This document shows, one piece after another, positions 56,301-64,000 of a stretch of 64,000 bases of DNA (positions are counted from its first letter, which is position 1; each line of letters starts with the position of its first letter). The stretch comes from Pyxicephalus adspersus (Eukaryota; Chordata; Amphibia; Anura; Pyxicephalidae). The notes under the pieces are model-generated. The model did not search any database. It saw only the letters and a list, made by a program, of their open reading frames with translations, and had not been told where the DNA came from. The stretch is taken from the NCBI RefSeq assembly GCF_032062135.1, contig NC_092859.1, forward strand, positions 132,403,126-132,467,125. The letters are read 5' to 3'. The position numbers and the translations under genes were made by a program.

Positions 56301-59300
56301 ATCGGGCGATAAAAATCTGCCGTGTGTACGTAGCTTAAGGGTTTGTTCACACAGACAGTGATGTTTCAGTACAGTTACCCCTCGTTCAGCAGAAACTGTT
56401 TCTGCAACTGAGACACTCCTTGTGTCTGACTTTATCTTTCTGTGTGCAGGTTTCAGGTCTCAAACTATTAAAGTAAGAAGCATTTTCAGCTGGGGGTCAA
56501 AAGTGGCATTCTCTGTATTGCTCTCAGTACTTTCAGTGTTAGGACTCTCAGTCTACATTTAAGATGAAAGCTCCCCTGTTACATTAGTTAACTTGTTTCC
56601 TAGTAAATATACCTATCAATAATGCACATAGTTGCTTCTTTGAACAAGACTGTGAACATAAACTGTGTGAAAAAGCTGCATAAATTTCAGGGCTGGGTAT
56701 ACAAAGATACAAAACCTCTGGCAGATACAACAGATCACTTTCATTTACTTTGTGTATTTATTCAGCTTTAATCATTTACTAACATAGAATTTATTTGAGT
56801 ATGCTGTACATTAAGGGTTAACGGCACTTCAGGCACAGTTATCCTGTGTTGCCCCTTTCTAGACCTGCAATTCGCAGATGGACCCGGAATGGCCATGGAT
56901 GTAAATAAACTGCAGAATCATGACCACCAAAATATCAGTAGGCATTGTATCTATAAAGGGTGGTGGTGGTAGGTGTCCCCCACGACGCAGGGGAAAATTG
57001 TACTGTAATGTAACTACACCTACATTGAATTCATGTTTCTATAAACATTTACGAATATGTATATATATATATATATATATAAAGATTTACATTTAAAGAT
57101 GTTACCTGTTTGTTGTGTCAAGTGCAGTCTGAAAGACAGGAAGAAAAAATGAGCAAGGATTACACACTAAATAATTAAGGACATAAATAAACAAAGTAAA
57201 TTAATAAAAGGCATCTAAACTGCTCAGAAATAGAAATTGTCAATGAGATGCAAAAAAATCCACATTTGTTTGCAAATAGTAAACAAGTTTGTAGCTATCT
57301 ATTTTAAACAGAACCTGTTGCACGTTTTGGCAATTCCCTCCAAGCATATATAATACAAATACAGAAAGAGCAAAAGTAGTAACTCTCAGTTAAAACCAAA
57401 TGCCCAAACAACCAGTAATTCAGGCTATATATAGAGAGAATTATATGTAAACGCTGACTTGTCTTGCATGTGTCTTCTTGCCTGGCTATTTCCTCACTTT
57501 TCATCTCATGATGGATTTTTATCATGATCATAGATGGTGTTCTCAAGCAGAATGTGCTTTTAGATCACTGTATGTAATGCTCACATGTAACACTGAGTCT
57601 TCATGATCAGAAAAACTGAAATTAAATAAATAAAAAGGGTGGGCTAGGGACAAAATAAAGCTGGAGAGGAAAGGACCAGGTTATGCTGAATGGCCTTTGG
57701 CCTGGCTCCATCTGATTTGCTGCAGCTACGGGCTATTAAATATTGCTCAGTTTGGCACTATGTTATACAGTATCTTTTGTCTTTGTACATAAAGTCCTCG
57801 AACGTTTACAGATATGTGCATATAAAAAAATTTGTGTTAATCCACTTACCTTCACAAATTCCACCTTGTTGTTCTCTTTAAATAACGTCTGTATAGTCTC
57901 CATTAACTCTTTAGAGGTGTCAAGACTTTTACCACATTCAACTAACTGCTCAAATAACGATTCCAACTTCATTTTCTTTTCATCTGCTAAAACTTGAAGC
58001 TTTTCTTCATGCTTGGATGCAATTGTGTCCATAACTTCTGTGTAATGCATCTCAACATTCTGTTCTTGTCGCCCAAAATTCTCCTAAAAATGTAAACATA
58101 TCATAAAATAAACAAGAATTAAGGATTTTAACAGCCATTTGTAGATTTTTTCATATAAAAATGAAAAAAAAATTGGCTTTACACATTTATTTCAACAGCA
58201 TAAGCAAATGTCACAGTATACCTTTGCATGTAATTTAGGCACCTAAATTAGGATCAAATGTGCAGGTTGGTGAATGAACCTAATAAAGCAACATCAATAT
58301 AAATAATTACCTCTATTGTAATAAATATCTCCTCCAGGTGACCAGCAAAGTTCTCCATCTGAGCTATCTGTTCTTCCAGTTTGCACATGTTTTTGTGAAC
58401 ATCTTCCTATAAACAAAAGTAAACATTCTCTTTAATATAGTACATGCAATGCTATTACAATATAACTGGTGCATGCGCGCTATAGGTCTGTGGAACTTGG
58501 TACTGATCTCAGCATTTTAGGCTATGTCACATATGGATGAGAGGTTAACATAGTGGTTTAAGCCTAGACATGGGGTAAGCAGTTAAGGGTTAAGCATTAA
58601 GAATAACTTTATATTTTGTCAAAGAAAAAAAAACTTTTTCAAATTTTCAACAACAAATGTTTTTAGTACATCTTTCAAATAAAAGGACGTTTCCTTATGT
58701 TTTGTTGGGGGATAGTGAAATGCAAGTACACACAAATACCTGTTTATCATGCTGGATACCCAGCAAGTTCTTAAAATCCTGTAGTGGACAGCGGAGTGCT
58801 TTTGCTACACTAAAATGTAGAGTAGTAATGTCAGAATTTCTCTGTTGTACATACCTTTTTTTTGCAGTCTTCTAGCCAGCCCAGGGATGTCATGGCAGAG
58901 GGGGTGAGCATACTTCCTGGGCTCACTAAATAACGTGTGAGTGCTGCTAGAACACTGTGCATGAGCCCAGCCTCCATCATACTGTGGCCCCTACAGGGCA
59001 GAATGATTTGAGTGTCAACCCAAAGAGGACTGGCATGATTGGGTAAAATAAGTGGATTTGGAGTGATTGGGCCTGATTTATTACAGCTCTTCAAACCTGG
59101 ACTGAATTTGGTCCAGGATTGAAAACATTTCCTAGCAAGTAGCAAACGATTTTGAAGAAAATCATTCCAGGTTTGCGGGATCACCCAGCTTCACTGATGA
59201 AAGTGTATCCTCTCCAGCTTTGGAGAGCTTTAATACATCAGGCCCATTTCTGGAATGTGGAACAGGTAAGTGAAGCTTGGCAATATTTATTTAGTACAGA

Positions 59301-60456
59301 AACAATTAACAAAGAATTGTGGAGTTGTATTTTAAGGGTTAAGGTTTCAGTGTACATAGGGTTAAATTTAATAGTTTAGGCAAGGGATTAGGTAGATATT
59401 GGTTCAGGTTTCCTCATGTTGTTACCACACATCCCTGTGACCTAAAGCATTACTGGCTGAGGTTTTGCCACAGTAAGTATAAAGGTAACAAGAACAACAA
59501 TCCTTAAATTTAGGAGNNNNNNNNNNNNNNNNNNNNNNNNNNNNNNNNNNNNNNNNNNNNNNNNNNNNNNNNNNNNNNNNNNNNNNNNNNNNNNNNNNNN
59601 NNNNNNNNNNNNNNNNNNNNNNNNNNNNNNNNNNNNNNNNNNNNNNNNNNNNNNNNNNNNNNNNNNNNNNNNNNNNNNNNNNNNNNNNNNNNNNNNNNNN
59701 NNNNNNNNNNNNNNNNNNNNNNNNTAGACAAATGAAGACAAATTTTTTGCAGTAAATAAATCATTTTTGGGACCAATTAACTGAAATTGGATAATTTCCC
59801 ACGGTACACCCGAAGATCTCTCAAGGCACACTAGTGTGCCGCGGAACAGCGGTTGAAAAACACTGCAGTAAATAGTGCCCATGTCATATCCTGTAAACTA
59901 ACTAAAAGCACATTCTTATCTTTCATATGGAAACTTATATTCTCATTGCGTTAAAAAAAAACCCAGACTGGGTAACAACCATGGCTCCCTCCGTAGATAA
60001 TGTGGAGGTAAGAAATGTGTTATTTGCAGGTTTACTAAGTAAAGTAAGGTAAAATCATGAAAAAAAGATAAGCTACCACATCTATTGACGTTTTAGCTGT
60101 AAATTATTTTTTGGGGGGTTGATACACTTTATTCTTAAATTTTAACCCCGTGTATAGCCTTAAGACAAGGGACTCCACAAGGTATGGAGCAAAGACCAAC
60201 ACAGGTACTTGTAGGCACCAAAACATGCCAGTGTTTCAGCACTGTAGCCAAGGTAAAGTTTTATGTAAAAGCCTATTTAAATTACAACTCCCATCCTATT
60301 GTGTGTAAATTCCCCCACCTACTAGATTGTAAGCTCTTCGGGGCAGGGTCCTCTCTTCTTGTATCACTGTCTGTATTAGTCTGTCATTTGCAACCCCTAT
60401 TTAATATACAGCGCTGTGTAATATGTTGGTGCTATATAAATCCTGTTTATTATTAT

Positions 60457-60488
<32 letters not shown>

Positions 60489-63388
60489 CCAGGTGGTGTT
60501 TTTTTTTTTTTTTGGACAAAGTGGTGAAGGGTTACTTAGGGACACAGACTGCAATAAAAAGTGAACAGAGGCCCAAATCCTTCCTCGCTATATTCAGAAC
60601 TAAAAAGAAGGTTTTTGGTATAGTTAGGCTTTCTTTTTTTGTATAATAACATTTTTATTGAAGGTTTAATGCAGCACAAGAAAATGAAACACTAAAAGCA
60701 TCATCAACCTAGTTTTGACTTGTCATTCCAGCATACAGAATGACACTGGTACATTTCCAATGCAAATACATTCTTTTATTGTGTATTCATTGACGTTAAC
60801 AGAGGAAGTAAATTAGCAAAAAGGCAGATGATGACAATGGTAAAGGGCACACACGAGAATCCGGAGAGATATGAACTGTCTCAGGATAAACACAGTAATG
60901 AATATTAGACCAGGAATTGTGCTGAATTTCCATTTGTGTTACAAAAATAAATGACATACCATTGTAAGCATGTAAGCAACCAATTGTTTGGTTCATTATA
61001 AGAAATAGGCATGTTAGTAAATAGTGATAGAAAGTACACAAAGCCATGTGTATTGATGATCAGTAAAATCTGATCAGAGTAAAATATAGTACATTGTGGA
61101 TGGTGTTTTTGATCTTCTTATAAAATGAACTAACTAAATTACCAGTAGATCTGCTTATGTGTAAACGGTATAAGGCAATGTTTTTACCCTTTTTAACATT
61201 GGGGAGCCAATGCTATCATTTCTATATCAACCGCTCACACTATAGTACAGTATTAATGTGCTGGTCAGGGGGAAAGATACTTCATACATTGTGGGCAATA
61301 AGTCAAAAAGATCATTGGTGGCACTTAAACTGATCTGAGAGTCACAAACTGCTGATTGCTCTAGAACCCCTAGCAACCTCTGGAGAAACCCTAGTTAAAA
61401 AACACGTCTAATCCTTGAGGTCAGGGCATGAGTTGTTTATAGCAGTGGTCGCCAACCAGTGGTCCGGGGCTCTGGTCCGTGCACCCTCGAGCAGGGTCAG
61501 GAGAAGGACCCCGCCGGGGGATGCACCGGGCACAGCCATGTAACATGTCCCCCGAGCAGTTCCCAGGCTCTAGAAGTGGGCAGGCTATGCCCCTGGGTAC
61601 AACCCGCCCACCCGCCTACTCTCCCATTGCAGGGTCAGATCTGCGATGGGCGGGTTCTGTCATAATCTGGGGGAGGTTTCTCCCCCTTTGAGTGACACCC
61701 GGCTCCCTGTGCATGCCCAGTCGGGAGACGGTGATTTTAGTGGTCCACGGACCTGAAAAGGTTATCGCTCGCTGGTTTATAGTACATAGAACCCCATTTG
61801 GGTCAACAGTTAACAACTTCACCTGTGTACTTTTGTTACATGGCCTATGGATTCTGTCTTATTTTAAAATGAACCTGACATGTTAGGAATATAAAACTGG
61901 ACAGTACCAATTTTTTTTAAAGAAAATATCCCATGGCTTTTATCCTTAAAATTGCTTTAATACTAGATTAGTTCTGTGTGGGTCTTGAAACCAAACATGC
62001 AGATAGTTGTTGCAGGCCTATGACTTTCAAAGTGTTAAAGGAGAGATAAACATAACATCCCTGAAACATACACAATCAAAAACCAGTCAGAATTGTCAGT
62101 TTCCATATTTCTATCCCAACATCTATTAACCTTTCTATTAAATATTCACCAAATGAAGTGCATCTATTATCAACAATAGCTTTTTGTTGTCTGAACAAGT
62201 ACTATGATTTTCTCTGATTGTATGCCTCTCAGGTTAGTTTTCATGGCACCAATGATCTTTTTGAAAGATCATTGGTGCCACACACGAGTGGCCAATCAAT
62301 TCTTTCCACAGGCCAGTGATATAGGAAGCATTATTACCATTGACCACCATGCTAATATACTGTAATCTGTGGATTTAGTAATTATAGCAGGGGGTCCCTG
62401 AAAACCTGAAAGTTATTTCAAGGGGTCCCTAATGTTAAAAACATTCATAAAAGCTGATCTAGAAAGACTTATCCTTATTCTTTTAAAACCATAGTAGGGA
62501 ATTTACATTTGCTTACTGTACCTTGATGTTTTCTACAGCAACAGATATTTCTTTGACACTGTGGTCTTTGTGTAAGCCAAACAGCTTGTCAAAAGCTCTA
62601 ATAGGGATTTTGCATTGAAGACAGAAAATGTCTGGCGGTTCCTCAGTTTCTTTACTAACATCAGCGGGAGAATTTTGTTTCTCCTCAGAATGTGAACCTT
62701 GTACATTGTTTTCTTGGTTTGTACACTCAGTAGGGTTCTCCATTTCTACAAGATCTCCCCCACTTTGTGGCGGTTGAGTATGCTGCTGTAAAAATTCATC
62801 TACATCACCTGGGGAATGTTCAACTTCAAGACCTTCTTCTTTATCCTGAGGTTGTATGCCTTTTCCATCAGGCTGTCTGGTAGTTTTGGTATGTTCAATC
62901 TTTAATGATTCATCTTGGAGACCCAAATGTTTGTCTTCAGGATAAATTTCACTTTCTTTATTTTGCTTGGTTAATGGTAGGGGTTCTTCGGTACTTGGAA
63001 CATTGTGTTGTGTTATGGTGTATTTGTATGGTTGTACCGCTATCACTGGATCCACTACTGAGTCTTTGTCATCATCCGACAATCCGTACAGCTTTGCCAG
63101 TTCATCCACGTCATTTTGTATGTCCGTCTGAATCTGTTCAGCACCTGATGAGGTCAGTTCTTGGGCTGCTTCATGCTGTTGTTCTTGCTCTTCTTTTTCT
63201 TCTTCTGGAAAGGCTCCAACTCTTCTCTGTGAGTCATAGAGATCTGTGTGATAGAAACCAAAGCTGCCCTCTTCCTCAGGTTCAGTCTCTTCTTCTATAG
63301 GTTCCAGCTGATCTTCTGCTTTAGCCAGAGCAGTGTAAATGTCATTTAGACCAATGGCATCTAATTCATCTACTGTGTCATTCTCCAT
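41049..63388 (-). CDS. FSD2: FSD2, complete coding region (12 exons, 826 aa)
   Basis: Fibronectin type III and SPRY domain-containing protein 2, known as a muscle-enriched protein related to FSD1 and CMYA5. Twelve exons give one uninterrupted frame from ATG 63386-63388 to TAA 41049-41051. Domains: acidic N-terminus (1-250, many Glu runs); a Cys/His motif C256-x2-C259 with H273 and H276, like half a B-box; coiled coil (about 285-400); FN3-1 (about 449-544); FN3-2 (about 546-640); SPRY/B30.2 (about 642-826) with core [19 protein letters not shown]. The human protein is about 749 residues, and the extra length is mainly N-terminal. ATG is in a strong context (A at -3, G at +4). It converges with PDE8A. 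All introns are GT-AG. Confidence 0.94.
41516..41714. mobile_element. Hairpin MITE, copy j (truncated ends)
   Basis: Orientation B; the outer gggcctgattt end is missing on both sides. Confidence 0.8.
41976..42191. mobile_element. Hairpin MITE, copy k
   Basis: ggccccgatttattaaagct to aaatcagggcc, orientation A, flanked by ATT on both sides. Confidence 0.85.
43036..43410. mobile_element. MITE with TIR ggctggtac
   Basis: The left end ggctgggtacagatgggc and the reverse complement of the right end, ggctggtacgaattgggc, match imperfectly. No coding. The family is not recognised. Confidence 0.5.
43519..43695 (-). CDS. FSD2: FSD2 coding exon 11 (SPRY core)
   Basis: 177 nt, residues 684-742. It encodes [20 protein letters not shown], then [20 protein letters not shown] and [20 protein letters not shown] and the RVGVAY and SWCLR strands define the SPRY core. 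Confidence 0.95.
43815..44000 (-). repeat. Possible Penelope-like terminal fragment
   Basis: On the - strand, cctgaagaagctataccagc then gaggaacgttgagg, followed by an AT-rich tail with aataaagtgattgat. The layout resembles the arms of 2810-5330. Lies in the FSD2 intron 43696-44563. Confidence 0.3.
44170..44330. repeat. GC-rich repeat-like block
   Basis: A CpG-rich 160-bp patch in an AT-rich intron, resembling the middle of amphibian dispersed repeats; no second copy seen here. Confidence 0.3.
44564..44693 (-). CDS. FSD2: FSD2 coding exon 10 (SPRY lead-in)
   Basis: 130 nt, residues 641-683. It encodes [40 protein letters not shown] and NFS. The LN..T.HP.L.ISDNG stretch is the PRY-type start of the B30.2 domain. 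Confidence 0.93.
44694..46541 (-). other. FSD2 intron
   Basis: Contains a repeat block around 45050-45340; otherwise nothing identifiable. Confidence 0.8.
45218..45338. repeat. Repeat shared with 1-96
   Basis: ggggcggtgctgcacc, a poly-T/A run, then accttacataaaagggttgt. Upstream 45096-45216 is GC-rich and probably part of the same element. Confidence 0.6.
46542..46675 (-). CDS. FSD2: FSD2 coding exon 9 (FN3-2, second half)
   Basis: 134 nt, residues 596-640. It encodes [40 protein letters not shown] and SINTT. It completes the second FN3 domain (L.P...Y.I.V.A.N.GGPS). Confidence 0.94.
46676..47541 (-). other. FSD2 intron
   Basis: 866 nt; a short direct repeat ctttctcttatcccac near 46900-46927; nothing else identifiable. 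Confidence 0.8.
47542..47695 (-). CDS. FSD2: FSD2 coding exon 8 (FN3-2, first half)
   Basis: 154 nt, residues 545-595 plus two bases. It encodes [40 protein letters not shown] and [11 protein letters not shown]. The CWESGN..PV.SYTVE pattern is FSD2-specific. Confidence 0.94.
47696..48943 (-). other. FSD2 intron
   Basis: No recognisable element. Confidence 0.8.
48944..49078 (-). CDS. FSD2: FSD2 coding exon 7 (FN3-1, second half)
   Basis: 135 nt, residues 500-544. It encodes [40 protein letters not shown] and AVYVT. The [15 protein letters not shown] motif is the classic FN3 E-F-G strand pattern. Confidence 0.95.
51612..51791. mobile_element. Hairpin MITE, copy l (centre deleted)
   Basis: gggcctgatttattaaagct to taaatcaggtct; about 30 bp of the centre is missing. 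Confidence 0.85.
52622..52754. mobile_element. Hairpin MITE, right half only (copy m)
   Basis: Begins at the centre (aggattgaaaacatttgcta) and runs to aataaatcagcccc. The left half is absent. Confidence 0.8.
53331..53486 (-). CDS. FSD2: FSD2 coding exon 6 (FN3-1, first half)
   Basis: 156 nt, residues 448-499. It encodes [40 protein letters not shown] and [12 protein letters not shown], the first strands of an FN3 domain with the conserved Pro..P and W. The gap at 54039-54730 lies in the intron before this exon. Confidence 0.94.
53487..55176 (-). other. FSD2 intron with gap
   Basis: Contains the 692-base gap. The visible sequence has nothing identifiable. Confidence 0.8.
54039..54730. other. 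Assembly gap (N)
   Basis: 692 N within an FSD2 intron; frame does not require an exon here. Confidence 0.99.
55177..55298 (-). CDS. FSD2: FSD2 coding exon 5
   Basis: 122 nt, residues 407-447 plus a split base. It encodes [20 protein letters not shown] then [21 protein letters not shown]. The LDFSDVE..L.SINT motif is conserved in FSD2 just ahead of the first FN3 domain. Confidence 0.92.
56004..56335. mobile_element. Harbinger-like MITE, CpG-rich copy 4
   Basis: Ends agctgcgtacacac and gtgtgtacgtagct, flanked by TAA at 56001-56003 and 56336-56338. The interior has nested hairpins (gtcgttggaaaggatc and its complement at about 56028-56067; ttatcgggcgat near 56305 with its complement at about 56275). 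The many CpGs suggest a young copy. Confidence 0.85.
57061..57081. repeat. (TA)n microsatellite
   Basis: About 10 TA units, 25 nt past the donor of FSD2 exon 4. Confidence 0.9.
57106..57128 (-). CDS. FSD2: FSD2 coding exon 4 (23-nt microexon)
   Basis: 23 nt between ttcctgtctttcag and gtaacatc, encoding TALDTTN plus two bases. It is needed for frame: exon 3 ends in phase 0 and exon 5 needs two incoming bases. It corresponds to the short DAVAMADR-type segment of other FSD2 proteins. A (TA)n tract lies just past the donor. Confidence 0.85.
57129..57849 (-). other. FSD2 intron
   Basis: 721 nt; no recognisable element. Confidence 0.85.
57850..58083 (-). CDS. FSD2: FSD2 coding exon 3 (coiled coil)
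   Basis: 234 nt, phase 0-0, residues 322-399. It begins [20 protein letters not shown] and ends [10 protein letters not shown] before gtaagtgg. It is rich in Lys, Glu and Leu with heptad spacing, as in the RBCC-like coiled coil of FSD proteins. Confidence 0.94.
58311..58406 (-). CDS. FSD2: FSD2 coding exon 2 (coiled coil)
   Basis: 96 nt, phase 0-0, residues 290-321. It encodes [20 protein letters not shown] then [12 protein letters not shown], a heptad-like helix. The acceptor is tttgtttatag and the donor gtaatt. Confidence 0.92.
59069..59245. mobile_element. Hairpin MITE, copy n
   Basis: gggcctgatttattacagct to aatacatcaggccc, flanked by ATT on both sides; part of the left arm is deleted. 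Orientation A. Confidence 0.85.
59517..59724. other. Assembly gap (N)
   Basis: 208 N in an FSD2 intron, directly beside a hAT-like terminus; probably a repeat-caused gap. Confidence 0.99.
59725..59865 (-). mobile_element. hAT (Charlie-like) terminus, truncated by gap
   Basis: The - strand begins cagtgtttttcaaccgctgt then ccgcggcacactagtgtgcc, a common Charlie-type hAT start. The rest runs into the gap. Confidence 0.6.
60321..60485 (+). repeat. L2/CORE-SINE-like 3' tail, best copy
   Basis: attgtaagctcttcggggca, gtctgtcatttgcaacccct, tgctatataaatcctgttta and a (taa)n tail. Confidence 0.65.
61170..61405. repeat. hAT-like repeat piece
   Basis: Contains aaaaagatcattggtggcac and ctagcaacctctggagaaac ccta. 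Part of it is shared with 62230-62430. Confidence 0.4.
61443..61774. mobile_element. hAT non-autonomous element with perfect 8-bp duplication
   Basis: Starts cagtggtcgccaacc and ends ggttatcgctcgctg (imperfect inverted ends). gtttatag occurs exactly at 61435-61442 and 61775-61782. The interior is GC-rich. Confidence 0.85.
62244..62280. repeat. Perfect 17-bp inverted repeat, 3-nt loop
   Basis: Arms tggcaccaatgatcttt (62244-62260) and the reverse complement (62264-62280). Confidence 0.95.
62522..63388 (-). CDS. FSD2: FSD2 coding exon 1 (acidic N-terminus, Cys/His motif)
   Basis: 867 nt, residues 1-289, starting [20 protein letters not shown] and ending ENIK before gtacagta. It has long acidic stretches ([20 protein letters not shown]) and, near the end, [20 protein letters not shown]. 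An acacacag lies only 4 nt upstream of the ATG, so the 5'UTR may be completed by an upstream exon. Confidence 0.94.
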
Positions 63389-64000
63389 CCTTCTGTGTGT
63401 ATTTTTTTGTCAAGTTAGTTTATAATTTTTAAGGGAAAAAGGAGAAAATATTGTTAGAATAATTAAGAATAATTATAAATAACTGTCCTTGGTTATTATA
63501 TTAATTGCAGTAGTAGACATTAGCAATGAGTTATTGTTATTGGTGCTTTTTGTTCACAGGCGGCACACATTCAAACACTGATTAATTTAGTGTGACAGAA
63601 TACATTATCGGCATGAATATATAATAATGTTTTATAATACATTTTGAAGAAGCATCACTGTCTATATTTGTAGCTTCAGCATCCCCAGAGACCATTAAAG
63701 TCTGTGTAAGTAAATTAAGATCTCCCCAGTTTCCTCAGTTGCAGGTTTTATAGAGATGAGCGCATTGTAATAATTTACCATCCTCTATGTCATAGAATTG
63801 AATAGTGATGAGGGCTGTCAACTCAGATCACAAAACCTGGAGGAAATACATTTTTAGCTCTAGCACTTACAAAGCAGGCCCAATATATTCTGGTTAGTTA
63901 TTCTGGTATTTATTTACTTTTAAATTTTCCCTTTTATTGAGTTTACAGATAGCTACCTACACATGGCAAAAATGATTGATCATTAAGCTTTTATCAAATC
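63389..64000. other. FSD2 5' flank
   Basis: AT-rich; no TATA-like promoter or CpG island seen. An acacacag 4 nt upstream of the ATG suggests this is intron, with the 5'UTR exon beyond the window. Confidence 0.5.

Larger units (their letters stand above)
55299..57105 (-). other. FSD2 intron
   Basis: Holds the CpG-rich Harbinger MITE and a (TA)n tract at 57061-57081; otherwise nothing. Confidence 0.8.
58407..62521 (-). other. FSD2 first coding intron
   Basis: Contains a hairpin MITE, the third gap with a hAT piece beside it, an L2-like tail, a hAT element with perfect target duplication, and a palindromic segment at 62244-62280. Confidence 0.8.

Noticed and set aside
62905..63300. 131-codon + strand frame
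   Set aside because: Antisense shadow of FSD2 exon 1.

Overview
The window looks like vertebrate nuclear DNA, most likely from a frog (anuran amphibian). It is AT-rich and intron-dominated, with spliced genes, (TA)n, (GT)n and (TAA)n microsatellites, and dense amphibian-type repeats: hairpin and Harbinger-like MITEs, hAT elements, a Penelope-like element and an L1/Tx1 remnant. There are no operons, CRISPR arrays or bacterial genes. Three runs of N (26153-26630, 54039-54730, 59517-59724) are assembly gaps.

Two protein-coding genes lie tail to tail. On the + strand, 6764-34961 holds the 3' part of PDE8A, a high-affinity cAMP-specific phosphodiesterase. Sixteen exons are visible: the end of the N-terminal region, the PAS domain, a linker with a PKA-type site and a Raf-1-docking-type motif, the complete HD-type catalytic domain, and the stop. 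Earlier exons are outside the window. The expected segment of about 55 residues between the PKA-type site and the Raf-1-docking exon could not be found in 6 kb of gap-free intron, yet the flanking exons join in frame.

On the - strand, 63388 down to 41049 holds a complete FSD2 gene (fibronectin type III and SPRY domain protein 2). Twelve coding exons join without a frame break into an 826-residue protein: acidic N-terminus, half-B-box Cys/His motif, coiled coil, two FN3 domains and a C-terminal SPRY/B30.2 domain. All phases and splice sites fit.

The two stop codons are about 6.1 kb apart (34961 and 41049). Between them lie the PDE8A 3'UTR, a hAT element, a larger DNA-transposon-like repeat with a nested MITE, and a Harbinger MITE. 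Introns carry at least 14 copies of one palindromic MITE family and four Harbinger-type MITEs with clean 3-bp target duplications. The most interesting places are the transposon-packed PDE8A intron 18298-24260, where a Tigger-like element ends 15 nt before an exon; a perfect 31-bp hairpin at 24729-24805; and a Penelope-like element with long inverted arms and a degenerate hammerhead-like core (2810-5330). No clearly new multi-gene system is visible.
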